Notes: generated by a model from the sequence alone, not told the origin. DNA of 64,000 nt from Uranotaenia lowii (GCF_029784155.1 NC_073693.1:223525094-223589093), one strand, 5' to 3'; positions 1 through 11,153 are shown, numbered from the stretch's first letter. Program-made: numbers and translations.

Positions 1-735
1 CGATTTCAGATTCAGATTTCAGATTCAGATTCAGATCTCAGATTCAGATTTCAGATTTCAGATTCAGATTTCAGATTCAGATTTCAGATTCAGATTTCAG
101 ATTCAGATTTCAGATTCAGATTTCAGATTCAGATTTCAGATTCAGATTTCAGATTCAGATTTCAGATTCAGATTTCAGATTCAGATTTCAGATTCAGATT
201 TCAGATTCAGATTTCAGATTCAGATTTCAGATTCAGATTTCAGATTCAGATTTCAGATTCAGATTTCAGATTCAGATTTCAGATTCAGATTTCAGATTCA
301 GATTTCAGATTCAGATTTCAGATTCAGATTTCAGATTCAGATTTCAGATTCAGGATTTCAGATTCAGATTTCAGATTCAGATTCAGATTCAGATTTCAGA
401 TTCAGATTTCAGATTCAGATTTCAGATTCAGATTTCAGATTCAGATTTCAGATTCAGATTTCAGATTCAGATTTCAGATTCAGATTTCAGATTCAGATTT
501 CAGATTCAGATTTCAGATTCAGATTCAGATTCAGATTTCAGATTCAGATTTCAGATTCAGATTTCAGATTCAGATTTCAGATTCAGATTTCAGATTCAGA
601 TTTCAGATTCAGATTTCAGATTCAGATTTCAGATTCAGATTACAGATTCAGATTTCAGATTCAGATTTCGATTTCAGATTCAGATTCAATATCAAATTTC
701 AGATTCTAATTTCAGATTCCGATTCAAATTCCGAT
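1..735. repeat. 13-bp minisatellite array
   Basis: Near-perfect tandem array of the 13-mer CAGATTCAGATTT, i.e. a 6-mer CAGATT alternating with a 7-mer CAGATTT, more than 50 units. It starts at the window edge, so the true length is unknown. A few units are CAGATT-only (near 14-34, 379-391 and 521-533), and the array decays into variants after about 660. No open coding potential is implied. Confidence 0.95.
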
Positions 736-1430
736 TTCTGATTTAAGTTTCCGATTAAAATTTCAGAATATTTGTTACTTGAATCATAGATTTTGTGTCT
801 CCTGCAGTAGACACTGCTTGAAATAAAAGAAAGAATCATGATAACATTCAAAACAAATGTATCACTGAAGAATTCTTAAATTCAGAAAAGAATCATGATA
901 ACATTCAAAACAAATGTATCACTGAAGAATTCTAATGATAAAATATCTAAAAAAATTCAAGAAGCTTATTTCAATTTGGAAAAATAATCTTTCTCTATTT
1001 TAAAATCAAAACATTTACTACGTAAAGAGCCATCAGCATCAGCACAATCCATCAACAAACCACGCGGCGAGACGGCAGTTCCTCCTGCTGCTGGGTTGGG
1101 TGGTAGATTTGGTGAGCGACAAAAAGAGAGCTACAGGATTTGTTTCTCCCGCAGCTACGTGAGGGGGTGCGAGATTTGTTACACCAACCTGTTGAAAACG
1201 TGGATCAAACTGGTTGAAATCTGGCCGCTTTCAGTAAATTCGAAAAACGTTGCTACAAATTTTCAAAACACCACGACAAAATGTATGTCAATCGAAAGAG
1301 GAAATTCTAATGAATCTCTAGGTATATAAAAAGTGACCAATTTGAGTTCAAATTTTAGAAGAAATCACGCTAACAAAATCGCGTAAACCCACCGACACGA
1401 GGGAGAGTTTGAAAAATGACAAAAAAGATG
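736..1430. other. AT-rich sequence, no gene seen
   Basis: No recognisable coding or RNA gene. A 77-residue open frame at 1096-1329 (+) has no recognisable domain and is treated as chance. The stretch contains the short tandem duplication listed separately. Confidence 0.5.
831..933. repeat. 46-bp segment duplicated in tandem (57-bp spacing)
   Basis: The segment beginning AAGAATCATGATAACATTC at 831-876 is repeated exactly at 888-933, with an 11-bp spacer. This is a local duplication with no known function. Confidence 0.85.
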
Positions 1431-2160
1431 TGAGTTTCATTACCATATACTGAACAACTGAGATTTTTGAGAAACCAACTATGTTCTACAAAAATTAATA
1501 ATAAAGTTAACGAAAAAAAAACTAAAATTTGAATTTAGAGAATCGATCCAGTGGTAACCGAGATACAGCAATGCAAAGCCAAAATTGGGTGACTTTTTTG
1601 AAGTAAGAATTTTTTCTACCGGAAGTTCCGGGATAGCGGCCAAAACTTCCTTTGGACCACCAAAAATTTATACATCCATGGATAGATTTATTCTTGACAA
1701 TTCCAAATATTATAAAATCAGCGCAATATTTGGAACCTGTCTCATGTTTTAGGCATTCTAAAAAGAGCTCTTTTTCGGGACTTTTTTCATTCGGAATCAG
1801 CTACTGGTGATTTCGTAAAATATTTCGACTTTATTTTTCAATATTGAGAAACAAGAATAAATTATCTATACAATGAATTAAAATTCATCGAAATCGGTCA
1901 ATATTTGCGGCCAGGGGGAACTTACGCAAACTCTCGGGTCATATAGACCCGAACAGCCTAATTACGGATTTTTTTGAGGGAGCACTTCCGGTGGTCAAAG
2001 GAAGTTGCCTGGTACTACAGATTGTGTATTTCGTGATTCCCCAGGGAGGTTTTTAAAATCAAATTTTTGCGATTTTTTCTCGAAGAGTTATGATGATTTG
2101 AATGTGCGCTTCGGGTCATATTGACCCGAACGACTTTGGAAGGTTAATAACATCATTTTT
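1430..2160. repeat. Unclassified repeat-like segment with paired palindromes
   Basis: Contains two similar palindromes, CGGGTCATATAGACCCG at 1935-1951 and TTCGGGTCATATTGACCCGAA (21 bp) centred on 2120. A 16-17-bp inverted pair lies at 1645-1661 and 1990-2005 (ACTTCCTTTGGACCACC and its near complement). This looks like a decayed palindromic mobile element. Ends and target duplication were not found. Confidence 0.4.
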
Positions 2161-2214
2161 AGCCAATCCTTCCCTTCTGAAACTTAACAGCATTTGTCCA
2201 ATATCGGCTAACGT

Positions 2215-2603
2215 TACATTTATTATAAATAATTTATAAGAGTAATTTTAAGATATTCCATAGAGATTCTGATGTAAGCGTTCTGTGTAACCTGAAGTTT
2301 CTTAAGATTCGACCTAGTCGTGTTTCCATATATAACCGCTCCGTATTCCATTCTACTTCTCAACACTGAATTGCTGACCTTTATTAAAATTTAAGAGTTT
2401 GCTTCTACAATCTGTATTGCCTTCATATATTCTTCATGTTGGCCATTATTAGTCAGCATGCGTTCATTTACTCTTCTCATTTTATTTTCAAAGTAATGGT
2501 TCATAATTTCTTGCTCTCCGTCAAATTCCATTTCCGTGAATTTTCTATTTTTTCCTATCATTGCAGAGTCCGTTCCAGCACTGTAGGCTGAGTGTTGTTT
2601 CAT
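2215..2603 (-). pseudogene. Decayed non-LTR reverse transcriptase fragment
   Basis: On the minus strand a frame reads LRSRMEYGAVIYG, then an SNLKKLQ..QNAYIRIS segment. This resembles the thumb region after the RT domain of jockey/I-type non-LTR elements (compare the family pattern SxLxYGxxxYG...L..IQN..LR). A 70-residue open stretch (2391-2603) precedes it in the same frame, separated by one TAA stop; that stretch itself is not recognised. The 3' end of a complete I-like LINE was inserted just above this fragment, so it is part of the older sequence that received the LINE. Family assignment is inference from a short motif. Confidence 0.45.
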
Positions 2604-2673
2604 CTATTAGTTCCATCAATTCCTAAACGTACTTCCTTTTGGTTCTTCTAATATTTTTTTTAAACACTGCTCG

Positions 2674-2754
2674 TTGTTGTTGTTGTATATTTATTTAAAG
2701 AGGGTTTTTAGCCTTCAACTTTTACCCTCTCTTAATAACTAATGTCCGTGTACA
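2674..2754 (-). other. LINE 3' UTR with stem and ACA tail
   Basis: After the ORF2 stop the minus strand contains a stem pairing AGAGGGT with ACCCTCT around a roughly 20-nt loop, then TTTAAATAAATAT and (ACA)4. A 3'-terminal stem next to a simple-repeat tail is the usual place for RT recognition in I-like elements; that role is inferred here. Confidence 0.6.
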
Positions 2755-5700
2755 TTAAATTTGCTTAAATAAACTATTTTCTTTTAGAAACTTAACAAGG
2801 ATTTTCATGGACTCAATATTATCACGAGTTATTTCTTCAAGGTTTTCACCAAACTGGAACTGTTTTCTTGAATCTTCATATGATTTGCATTCCTTCAGAA
2901 TATGTTCAACGGATAACGATGTTTTGCATGGGGTGCAAATAGGAGCAGGATGTTTTGCTATCAGGTATCCATGAGTCAATCGGGTGTGTCCTATACGGAT
3001 TCTTGTGATAACTCGCTGTTCTTCTCGGTTTGATAGATCTTGCCATTTTCCAAGTTGAGGTTTTATCTTCCACAGTTTGTTTTCTGTTTTGGTCGTCCAA
3101 GCTTCTTGTTGAGATACGAATAAACGTGATAATGCCCATGTTATTGCATCTTTGGCCGGAGTTCCAGTATCCCAGAGAACGTCACTGCTTCGCCCCAATT
3201 CCGCGAGTTTGTCTGCTTTTTCATTGCCAGCAATAGAACTGTGACCAGGTATCCAGACATATGTGATATTTTTCTTGCTTGAAAGATGCTCGATGAATTT
3301 TATAAACGCATGTGGGGAACCTTTTTGTAATGCTTCTAAAACGCTTGCTGAATCTGTGTAGCATACAGCTTCATTTGAACATTGGTGTGTAGCACTGGCT
3401 AAAGCAGCAGCTTCAGCAGAAAAAATGGAACAGGTGTTTGGTAAGCGTTCTGAGATTTCCAAGTTAGGTCCTATAATTCCAATTCCAACTTTACCGTTTG
3501 ATACAGAACCATCCGTAAAAAAGGTTTGACATTGTCGGTATTTGTTGTTGTGAAGTTCGTGGAAGATTCTCCTTGCTGCGTCTTTATTGGACCCTGCTTT
3601 GCATCTTTGTTTTATAGACCAATCAATTTTCGGAATACGGGCGTTCCAGGATCGTCCTCTTTCAATAAGCTGTTCGCAAATAATTGGCAGTCGTTCGTTG
3701 GTCAGTTGATTAAAAAATTGATCTGCTATCTTGAATAGAACTTTCCCTTGGCTTGGTTTTTGTACAACACAACATGCACGTCGTATTAAAATCGAACATA
3801 AAAAATGTTCGAAATCTAATCTTCCACATTCTGCTACTATAGAGTCGATTGGTGAAGTTCGAAAAGCTCCTGATGAAATTCGTAAAACACTATTGTAAAT
3901 AGGTTGTAATTTTGCCACTTCTTCTGGTTTGAACATTTCGATACCATGCATCATTTTTGACACAATTGTTGCCATTCCAATTTGTAAAATCGTTTGCCTG
4001 TTACCAAAGTGACTAATCGCCTGTAAAAAGTTGATCCTCGAACTGCATGCCTTTTTAACTTCTCGAACATGAGTCAATGCGTTTCCCTTTCGATTTAAAT
4101 GAATACCTAAAATTCGGATGCTTAAAACTTTAGGAATAGGTAACTCTTCTATTTTGATATTCTTTTTTTTGGAGAAACAATGGCGTGTTTTTCTTTGGCA
4201 AGTATGTAATAAGTTGCTCTTAAGCGCACTTATGCTGTAACCGATAGTTCTAGTCCAAGTTATGATTTGGTCAACAGCCTTCTGTAAATGTCGTCTAGCT
4301 ATAGCTGTATATTTATGCCCAGCTATCAATAGAAGATCATCTGCATAAACAAGCAGCGTAACATTATCCGGAATCACTTCAAAGATTGGATTTACTGTTA
4401 GCAGAAATAAGGTTACCGACAAAACAGAACCTTGAGGAACTCCATTTTCTTGATATTTCACTGATGAAAAAGATCCTCCTACAGTGACACGAAATGTTCT
4501 GTTTTTCAAGAAGTTGAGTATAACTCCAAAAGATCTTTTTCCTAATTTAGCTTGTCTAGCAGCATTTATGATTGCTGGATGCCAAGTACGATCATAAGCC
4601 TTCTCTAAATCTAGCTGGACTATTTCAGAACATAATCCTTTTTGTCTGTGGTCATTCATTATATCGGTCAAAGTACTGAAATAAGTTGTTGTTCCAAATC
4701 CTTTGCGGAAAGCATGTTGATTTTCATTAAGTAAATGGTTTTCTTCAATGTAATTCCGAATTCGACGATCTATCATCCTTTCATATATCTTACTGAGGCA
4801 AGATGTTAGAGAAATCGGTCGGTAGCTGGTTAAAGTTCCAAAAGGTTGTCCAGGTTTGTGTATTGGAATTATAATACTTTCACGCCAAGATTCAGGAAAA
4901 TTTCCAAGCTGCCACTGGTTATTGAAAATTTCAAGCAATAGGCATTTACCTACTAGAGGAAGATGCTGTAGCATTTCATAAGAAATGTTATCGGGTCCGA
5001 CTGATTTGCCTTTCACACAATTTAGGGCAAATAACAATTCTTGCATTGAAAAATCACAGTCTATAGTTGGGTTCGCCTCTATACTTGTTATAGACGATTC
5101 TACCATGTCTGAGTGAGACTCTAGGAATTCACTCGTGAACATGAAATTTTGTTCAAATTTCGAAGCAAAGGATTCGGCAATTATGCTTGGATCTTCTATA
5201 AAAACGTCATCAATTTTCATTTTTAGGGTTCGGATTGATTTTCGACCAGTAAGTTTGGAAAAATTTTCCCAAATAGTGGAAATAGATGTGGAAGGGCTAA
5301 AAGAAGCAGCAAATGTTTCCCAAGATTCTTTTTTTGCTTTTTCGACAGCTGTTTTTGCTTCATAGCGAGCCTTACGAAATTCATCATTTGCTGATGTCCA
5401 AGCAAGACTATCATGTGGAATCCTCCGAAGTTTCTTAAGTGCTCTTTTCCTTTCTTTAATAAGATCACCAACATGATCTGACCACCAGTACGCAAATTTT
5501 GATGAAGGATTGCCAGTTGTTTTGGGAATAGTATCGTTTGCAGCATCAATTATAATTTTAGATAAATTTTCAACAGTAGAAGTAGGATTGGTTCTTATCA
5601 AATCTTGAATTCTCGCTTGAAAATCATCCCAATTAGCCATTTTATGTCTCCACTTCTTTACATGAGGAATGATTGGGCCGTGGTCATCAAGTCGAATAGA

Positions 5701-7285
5701 AATTGGAAAATGATCACTATTGAACGGCTCATTTGATGTTTTCCAACTGAAATGCTTGACAATATCAGTGGATGCGAATGTAACATCGATGGAAGAATCA
5801 GAACGACCTGCTACATCGAATCGGGTGATCGATCCATCGTTAAGAGGGATGAGCTGGTTTTCACAAGCCCAGGTAAATATGGTGTTGCCCATGCTATTAG
5901 AATTTATTTTATCCCAGGTGAAATGTCTGCCATTAAAATCACCAGCAAAAATAACAGGCATAGGAATGTTTTCGCAAATTTTCGAGAGTGCATGATAAGC
6001 ATCATCCGGTTTTTTCAAGCTATTGTACACACTTACTACTGTCACTGACATTGGAGAATGAATCCTCACACCAACAGCAGGTATTTTTTTTTTTTTTTTT
6101 TTTTTTAAACGAACACAAACACATACAGGATCTCAATGAAACATGATGTTTCCTCGAAGAGATTCCTTTTTTTCTTAACTCTAAGCGTACATCTTTCGAG
6201 AATATGATGGCTAGCATCTTACAAATGCTAAAACCACCAATCCACCGAAGGTGTACTATGTATGCCGTGACCGGGATTCGATCTCACACCCCCTGGCTTA
6301 GAAGACTTGAAGGCTGTCCTCTACGCCACGGGCGGCGGCAAATAGTAATATCGAGGGGATCATGCGGAACTTCTTTGAGTACTGCTATTACAGCTGGTCC
6401 CTTCTTGCTTGACGTTTGACACACTGACTCATATATAAAATATTTTTCTTCGAGGAAACGGCCGTATTTTTCCGTTAATGTTTCTTGTAAACAAAGAATA
6501 ATTGGTAACTCACTGCGTATCTCCTGTATAAACTCAGCTGCGTTGGTCCAAAAACCTCGAATATTCCATTGTATAATGAAATTTCGACCTTTAGAAAGTA
6601 CCTGTGACCGATGCCGTTTATCGTGGATCGATGTCCCCGATGAAGATATTTGGATAGGTGGTATTGTAGTTTTCTTGAATTGGCGGGTGCTCGGGCCCTC
6701 CCCTGGATCCCAACTCGGTGAAGATGAAATGAGGGTGGCGTTAATTCCTTGGTTGGCATTTCTGAAAGGTGGACCAGCGTTTGGCACAGTTCTAATGTAA
6801 TTTGTTGTGGTACTGGTACTGACCTGTACATTGTTGGGGTGCTCCATGCCAGCAACCTGCCATGATACTATATCAGCGGTAGGTGCCAGCAAGGAGCCAG
6901 GCTAGGGGGTTACAGTTGCGCCGAAAAGGGCTGTGGGATGCGGTAGACTGTCGACGGGTTGGAGGTTGGCGGCCCGGACAGTTTTCCGGGCATCCCACAC
7001 TTTGGACGATGAGGTGGCTACTACACTTTCACACACCCCATACCTCAGATCGGCGATTGATGTTGTTTGATGTTTGGTTGATCTTGAATCCTGATGATGA
7101 TGGTTTGGCTTTGATGGTTTTGTTGTTTGATGATTGTCATATATTGATGTTGGTGATTTTACAACTCGGGAATCAGCTATTTGATCAGAAGCAGTGTTAT
7201 TTTGAATGGACTGTGCAGTTGTTGATCTTTGATAGTTGATGGTGGAATAATTTTGCTTCAAGTTTTCATGTGAATCATCAGTCAC
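2755..7285 (-). pseudogene. LINE ORF2: endonuclease, reverse transcriptase, RNase H (broken)
   Basis: Polyprotein that nicks the target, reverse-transcribes the element RNA and carries RNase H. The frame opens at the end of ORF1 (about 7285), passes one in-frame TAG at 6902-6904, and reads an APE-type endonuclease start (IIQWNIRGF..., LCLQETL) down to about 6345. A SINE interrupts it at 6084-6345. It resumes as a 1104-residue open frame (2755-6069). Residues counted in that frame: GDFN 43-46 and SDH 118-120 complete the endonuclease; RT motif A has D487; YADD is at 575-578; the RNase H tetrad is D853, E886, D906, D953; a C-x2-C-x7-H-x4-C motif lies near the C terminus. All catalytic residues from RT onward are present, so only the SINE and the amber codon clearly inactivate it. 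Confidence 0.9.
6084..6345 (-). mobile_element. tRNA-derived SINE inserted in LINE endonuclease
   Basis: On the minus strand there is a tRNA-like head with box A TGGCGTAGAGG (6318-6328) and box B GATCGAATCCC (6273-6283), flanked by partly complementary CGTGG/CACGG ends. An unrelated body follows, then a poly(A) tail of 23 (the T run at 6084-6106). The insertion splits the endonuclease between KEVPHDPLDIT and PAVGVRIHSP. No convincing target-site duplication was found, so the 5' boundary is good to about 10 bp. It needs LINE machinery for mobility; the poly(A) tail differs from the ACA tail of the LINE it sits in, so another LINE probably mobilised it. Confidence 0.85.
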
Positions 7286-8654
7286 GAAATAACTGAGATT
7301 TTTGGGATCGTAGCGTCATTTTCAGAAGAGGCTCATCAAAATCTTTTTCACTTACATTCAAATAAGATCCTTGTGAAGAAAAACATTGAGAGTTACTCGT
7401 TGTTGAAGAATCATAGGCAATTTTCTTTTTATCTTTCTCATTAGCCGGAGGGGAATGATTCGCTCGTTTGTTTCTGGGAGTGATATTAGCTAATGGTTCA
7501 CTAGCATTGGTATTTTTATTGGAGTTTTTAGATTTCAGAGAATCAGTCAGATCATTCATTTCATTTATGGTTTCATACTCACGACATTTATCTAGATACA
7601 TTGTCTTCAACTTATTGAAGCTGGTTTCAAGTTGGACCATTTTCTGATGACTTTCCAACAAGAGTTCAACTTTTTTTCTCAACTCTTCTATTTGCTTATC
7701 CTTTTTTTCCAATTCGAAAGATGTTCCTTGATTTATGATAGAGGAGTAAGATGGTTTTCTTGTTGATTGTTGTTGATTTTCGACTTTCTTTCTAGCTTCC
7801 ATCCAAGACAAACATTCATCCGTTTTCACACGAATGACGGCTTCTTCAAAACGGTATTTCGGACATTTCCGTCCAAATGCTGAGTGTTCATTATTGTTTT
7901 CGGGGCAATAGGGACATTTAAGTGGTCTGTCGCAGCTTTCACCTTCCTGGAATTCATGTTTATCTGAACATCGGGTGCAGCGTTTTTCCTCCTTACATCT
8001 CTTCTTAGTATGACGATATTGTAAGCAATTTTTACAAATCATAGGCGATTCGTAATAAGTTCTCACTTGAACTCTGGTCCATCCAAAGTATATTGCTCTT
8101 GGAAGACAGGTGCTTGCAAAGGTTAAAACGGTCAAAGGAGTGTTTACAACTTTTTTATCGACATATTTTGTGATGCGTTTCACTGCAACAACGCCTTGAG
8201 TTTTGAGCTCCGCAAGAAGCTCTACCTCCGTCATGTCGATAGTATCTGGCTGGAATACTATTCCCTTGATACGACTAAGAGAAGGATGGTCCACAATTTC
8301 TACAGCAGTGTTAACATCCAGCATGGTTACTAGTTTTAGAGCTTCCACCAATTCCAGATTAAAAGTGGAAATAGCATAACTCTGCCCACCATTTTCCAGA
8401 GACAACGTAACACTTTTACGAAGAGATCCACGCTTCAATTGACGTTCAATTTCGCTAGCAACGTAAAAAGGATTTGTTGGCAGTTTGTCCCGGTTTTTAT
8501 TATCACCTGGACGTCTAAGCTGCAGCCATCTCTTTTGACCGTCAAAAGACGATGATCGCATATAAGGTGGCAGAGGAGAAGATTCAGGCAATGCTGATGC
8601 CTCACCACTACCGGCGGAAACGCCTTTCATGGCGCCACCGATATTTTCACTCAT
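7278..8654 (-). CDS. LINE ORF1, gag-like nucleic-acid-binding protein
   Basis: Open frame of 458 residues with an ATG start. It holds three zinc knuckles: C207-x2-C210-x4-H215-x4-C220, a second at C226/C229/H233/C241, and a third at C247/C250/H257/C264. The segment before them (about 70-190) fits the RNA-recognition-like fold usual in ORF1 proteins of I/jockey elements. A charged coiled-coil follows at about 313-370 (LEKKDKQIEELRKKVELL). The tail is Ser/Asn-rich and basic. ORF1 proteins coat the element RNA and carry it to the nucleus. The TGA stop overlaps the opening of the ORF2 frame by a few bases, as in two-ORF elements that reinitiate or shift frame. No disabling change was seen. Confidence 0.9.
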   Translation of the reverse strand: MSENIGGAMKGVSAGSGEASALPESSPLPPYMRSSSFDGQKRWLQLRRPGDNKNRDKLPTNPFYVASEIERQLKRGSLRKSVTLSLENGGQSYAISTFNLELVEALKLVTMLDVNTAVEIVDHPSLSRIKGIVFQPDTIDMTEVELLAELKTQGVVAVKRITKYVDKKVVNTPLTVLTFASTCLPRAIYFGWTRVQVRTYYESPMICKNCLQYRHTKKRCKEEKRCTRCSDKHEFQEGESCDRPLKCPYCPENNNEHSAFGRKCPKYRFEEAVIRVKTDECLSWMEARKKVENQQQSTRKPSYSSIINQGTSFELEKKDKQIEELRKKVELLLESHQKMVQLETSFNKLKTMYLDKCREYETINEMNDLTDSLKSKNSNKNTNASEPLANITPRNKRANHSPPANEKDKKKIAYDSSTTSNSQCFSSQGSYLNVSEKDFDEPLLKMTLRSQKSQLFRD

Positions 8655-8877
8655 CCACTATCAGTTTCTTTTTGACACTTTTTGTCCGATTGGATATGAT
8701 ATTCTCACAATTAGAATAAAGCAGAAATAACAAATCTCAAAAAAAGTCTTTCTTTACTAAAACGAAACCATTAGGAAAAATAACAATGACGTTTCCTTGG
8801 TAACGTAAGCACTCGATAGCAATCCACGCAGCGATGGTAAAAAGCGACCGAACTGTAGCAAGGCTTGCTTAAGACTG
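8655..8877 (-). promoter_or_regulatory. LINE 5' UTR / likely internal promoter
   Basis: About 220 bp from the CAGT start to the ORF1 ATG. I/jockey-type elements carry a TATA-less internal promoter with a CAGT initiator here. A GGTCGC string about 30 bp in could serve as a downstream element; this is inference from family behaviour. Confidence 0.45.
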
Positions 8878-8888
8878 AACACTGCTCG

Positions 8889-9740
8889 TACCTTTTTGAG
8901 TCTGATATATTTTTTTGAACCTGCTTCTATTGTATTCTTTCAGGACATCTCTTTTTTTTTGTAATTCTCCTATATTTTCTCCGACCACAACTGTTCAAAG
9001 TAGTTCGTTTTTTTATAGCTTCTCCCAAAATTCCTACCATTTCGTTTAAGTTGTAGATATATTGTGGTCTAATAATATTGATGGAATCCACTACTTTTTC
9101 TGTAAGTTGATTTTCTTTCTTTTCCCACTTGTCATAGGGATGGCTCCTCCTATTCCCATAGCGATGACGAAGTGAGGGCTTTCAAAGTTCTCTTCTTTGA
9201 CGGTTTCACCCGACCTCCAATGGGAGTCAATTTTGTTGTAGACCCATCTTCTTCATTCACGCGTAAAATTCTTCTCTCTTTTCTAGGGATCTAATGCTCT
9301 GAATATTATTCTGGATGATATTGAATCTTTTGGATTATATTTTGCTTCTCTAGGTCTGTTCTTTCGGAATTATTCGTTTCTAGTATTTTGTTTAGCTTTT
9401 TGTATATTTCTATGATCTTTTGGTCCGTTTCCGGTCTATCTCAATGCGTCTCCTTTTAGTTCCTGTTGGGTTGTCAACCAAGGGTTCGGTCTGTTATGTT
9501 TCATTATTTCCTTTCGTAGTTATTCAATGAAACGTTCTACTTCCGTTTGTTACCAGTTGGGTCAGTTACCCTATGCCACTCACGAACAGTATCCATAAGC
9601 AAACGCCTAGATGTTGCCTGGTTTATGTAGCATCTGTTTTTATGTATCATGTCCCGTGTAAATGAATAGTCTATAATCAATATTTTCAAAATTCCTAAAT
9701 AAAAACTATTAATCTTAAAAACAAATTGTAAAAGAATTAG
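8889..9740 (-). pseudogene. Decayed coding-like retroelement remnant (host of LINE insertion)
   Basis: Minus-strand frames remain readable over tens of residues with only scattered stops: a stretch with RRLLMDTVREWHRVTDP (about 9545-9650), one with KHNRPNPWLTTQQELKG (about 9460-9510) and one with NKIDSHWRSGETVKEENF (about 9180-9240). The stretch continues directly across the LINE insertion site into 2150-2662. No domain is recognised with confidence. It may be the endonuclease/RT linker of an old non-LTR element whose RT fragment is at 2215-2603 and whose zinc-knuckle ORF1 is at 12163-12360. Confidence 0.35.
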
Positions 9741-10762
9741 ATAGGGAACTCCTAACGGTTACATCAAATTTAAAAACACATTCCACAAAACACTTACCAC
9801 AAAATATACACAAAACTGGACTAAAGGGATAAAGGCTAGAGAGAGACAGCACGCTAAAGGGAAAACGATAAAGAGACAATCACTATTGAAAAAGTTAAAA
9901 AGGGAACTGCGGAAATTGGCTACCGGGAAATACAGGGTCTTTTCCATTCTGACTTCCGTACAAGCCACATCGGACAGTGGAAAAGGTCCCTGTGCAAATT
10001 TTTATAAGAGATCAGGTAATCGATCTTATTCCCGGTAGCGCGCCAATTCGCTAATTCCTTTTGGTTCTAGGACCCATTATTATTACTAGGCGAAAATTGC
10101 CCAGGTCCTTCGCAAGGCAGCATCAACGATATCGTCGCCCAATACGCCCGACCGCCATCGTCAACCAGCAGCCAATCCCGGAAGTAGCCGAGATCGACAC
10201 TTACTTGTGCTTTCCGGAGGTTGACCGGCGAGTGAAAGGGTGTGCGACAACTGCCAGCGACTAGCGATATCTGCTTGGCGAGGCGCAGCCAGCGCTTTGC
10301 CGAATCGAGCCCTGTTAATCTTTCCCGAGGTCCCTAACCACAAATTTGGCACCTCCATTGATCCCGTGCACCACGTGCAAACCCAAACCCCGAGGTATCC
10401 CGCAGGAGCAGAGTTCCAGTTGGCCGGCCACCCCACACACTACACTAAACACAGAAACACGAATGTAAGTAGGACAATAAATGATTTAAAAGTTAAAGAC
10501 CGGTGTTTTGGATTCTCGACCAGCGTCAACCTTGTCATAGCCGACCCGAGGTTCTCCGTAACCTCTGCTCCGCTGAGCCAACCAAAGGAGGCCGCATGAG
10601 GCACACCCTCACCAGAATCCCCGTGGCTTGACCAGGGATTCGAGGGCTATTGTAGCAGGCCCTTCTGGTCAGCAAATAATACGTTGCCTTATGTATGTTT
10701 CCTGTCCATTCTATCCCTGGGCTTTTTTTACTTCTTTCAACTGATGTGTTTTTGACAACGTC
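9741..10762. other. GC-richer island, possible LTR remnant
   Basis: Clearly GC-richer than its surroundings between about 10060 and 10650. An AATAAA at about 10470, followed by a TGTTTTGGATTC-type stretch, resembles an LTR polyadenylation region, but no TG...CA ends or target duplication were found. An imperfect hairpin pairs about 9933-9950 with 9978-9993. The edge near 10650-10762 reads as minus-strand coding-like sequence (QLWVDVVKNTSVERSKK) that continues past the RTE insertion, probably ORF1 of the old element. Confidence 0.3.
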
Positions 10763-10773
10763 TACCCAAAGCT

Positions 10774-11153
10774 CGAGCGACGAGCGTTAAGAACCATCTT
10801 TGGCGGCGTACAGGAGAACGGAGTGTGGAGGCGAAGGATGAACCACGAGCTCGCGCGACTCTACGGCGAACCCAGTATCCAGAAGGTGGTTAAGGCTGGC
10901 CGGATACGCTGGGCGGGACATGTTGCGAGAATGCCGGAAGACTGTCCTGCAAAACAGGTGTTCGCTACGAATCCGGTAGGAACAAGACGAGCGGGGGCGC
11001 AACGAGCGAGGTGGTTAGACCAAGTGGAGCGTGATCTGGCGAACGTGGGGTGCCCGAGAAATTGGAGAACGGTTGCTATGAACCAAGTGATTTTAGGAAT
11101 TATGTTCGTCAAGTTATGTCGTGAGACGGAATACTATGTAAATAAATAATAAA
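10774..11153 (+). mobile_element. 5'-truncated RTE-like LINE tail, 11-bp TSD
   Basis: A 380-bp insertion flanked by an exact 11-bp duplication, TACCCAAAGCT (10763-10773 and 11154-11164). It ends in an AAATAAATAATAAA tail, as RTE-type elements do. Severe 5' truncation is typical of target-primed reverse transcription. It lies in antisense orientation to the older element it entered. Confidence 0.85.
10775..11149 (+). pseudogene. C-terminal end of RTE-like ORF2
   Basis: An open frame of about 124 residues begins mid-protein at the truncation point. It contains the signature GRIRWAGHVARMPEDCPAKQ, followed by GTRRAG..R.RWLDQVERDL and NWRTVAM, the segment found after the RT domain in RTE/JAM-like and related insect elements. 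The frame is intact to its TAA stop. RT and endonuclease are absent, so it is a dead fragment. Confidence 0.85.

Larger units (their letters stand above)
2674..8877 (-). mobile_element. Full-length I-like non-LTR retrotransposon, 11-bp TSD
   Basis: Both ends are set by an 11-bp target-site duplication, AACACTGCTCG, at 2663-2673 and 8878-8888. On the minus strand the element starts CAGTCTTAAGC (a CAGT start is seen in I-type elements with an internal promoter). It carries ORF1 (zinc knuckles), an overlapping ORF2 (endonuclease, RT, RNase H) and a short 3' UTR ending in (ACA)n. RNase H plus a CCHC ORF1 and a simple-repeat tail instead of poly(A) point to the I superfamily (I, Loa, Outcast or relatives); the exact clade is not resolved. 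A SINE and one in-frame stop disable ORF2, so this copy is dead, but the intact TSD and ORF1 suggest a fairly recent insertion. Confidence 0.9.

Noticed and set aside
1..735. CRISPR-like array
   Set aside because: Units are a continuous 13-bp repeat with no unique spacers, in a eukaryotic context.
1096..1329. Small gene followed by a TATATAAAA box
   Set aside because: The frame lacks domains and the TATA-like string lies at its end, not upstream.
9960..10660. Solo LTR called with confidence
   Set aside because: AATAAA and a U5-like stretch are suggestive, but TG/CA ends and a target duplication could not be found.
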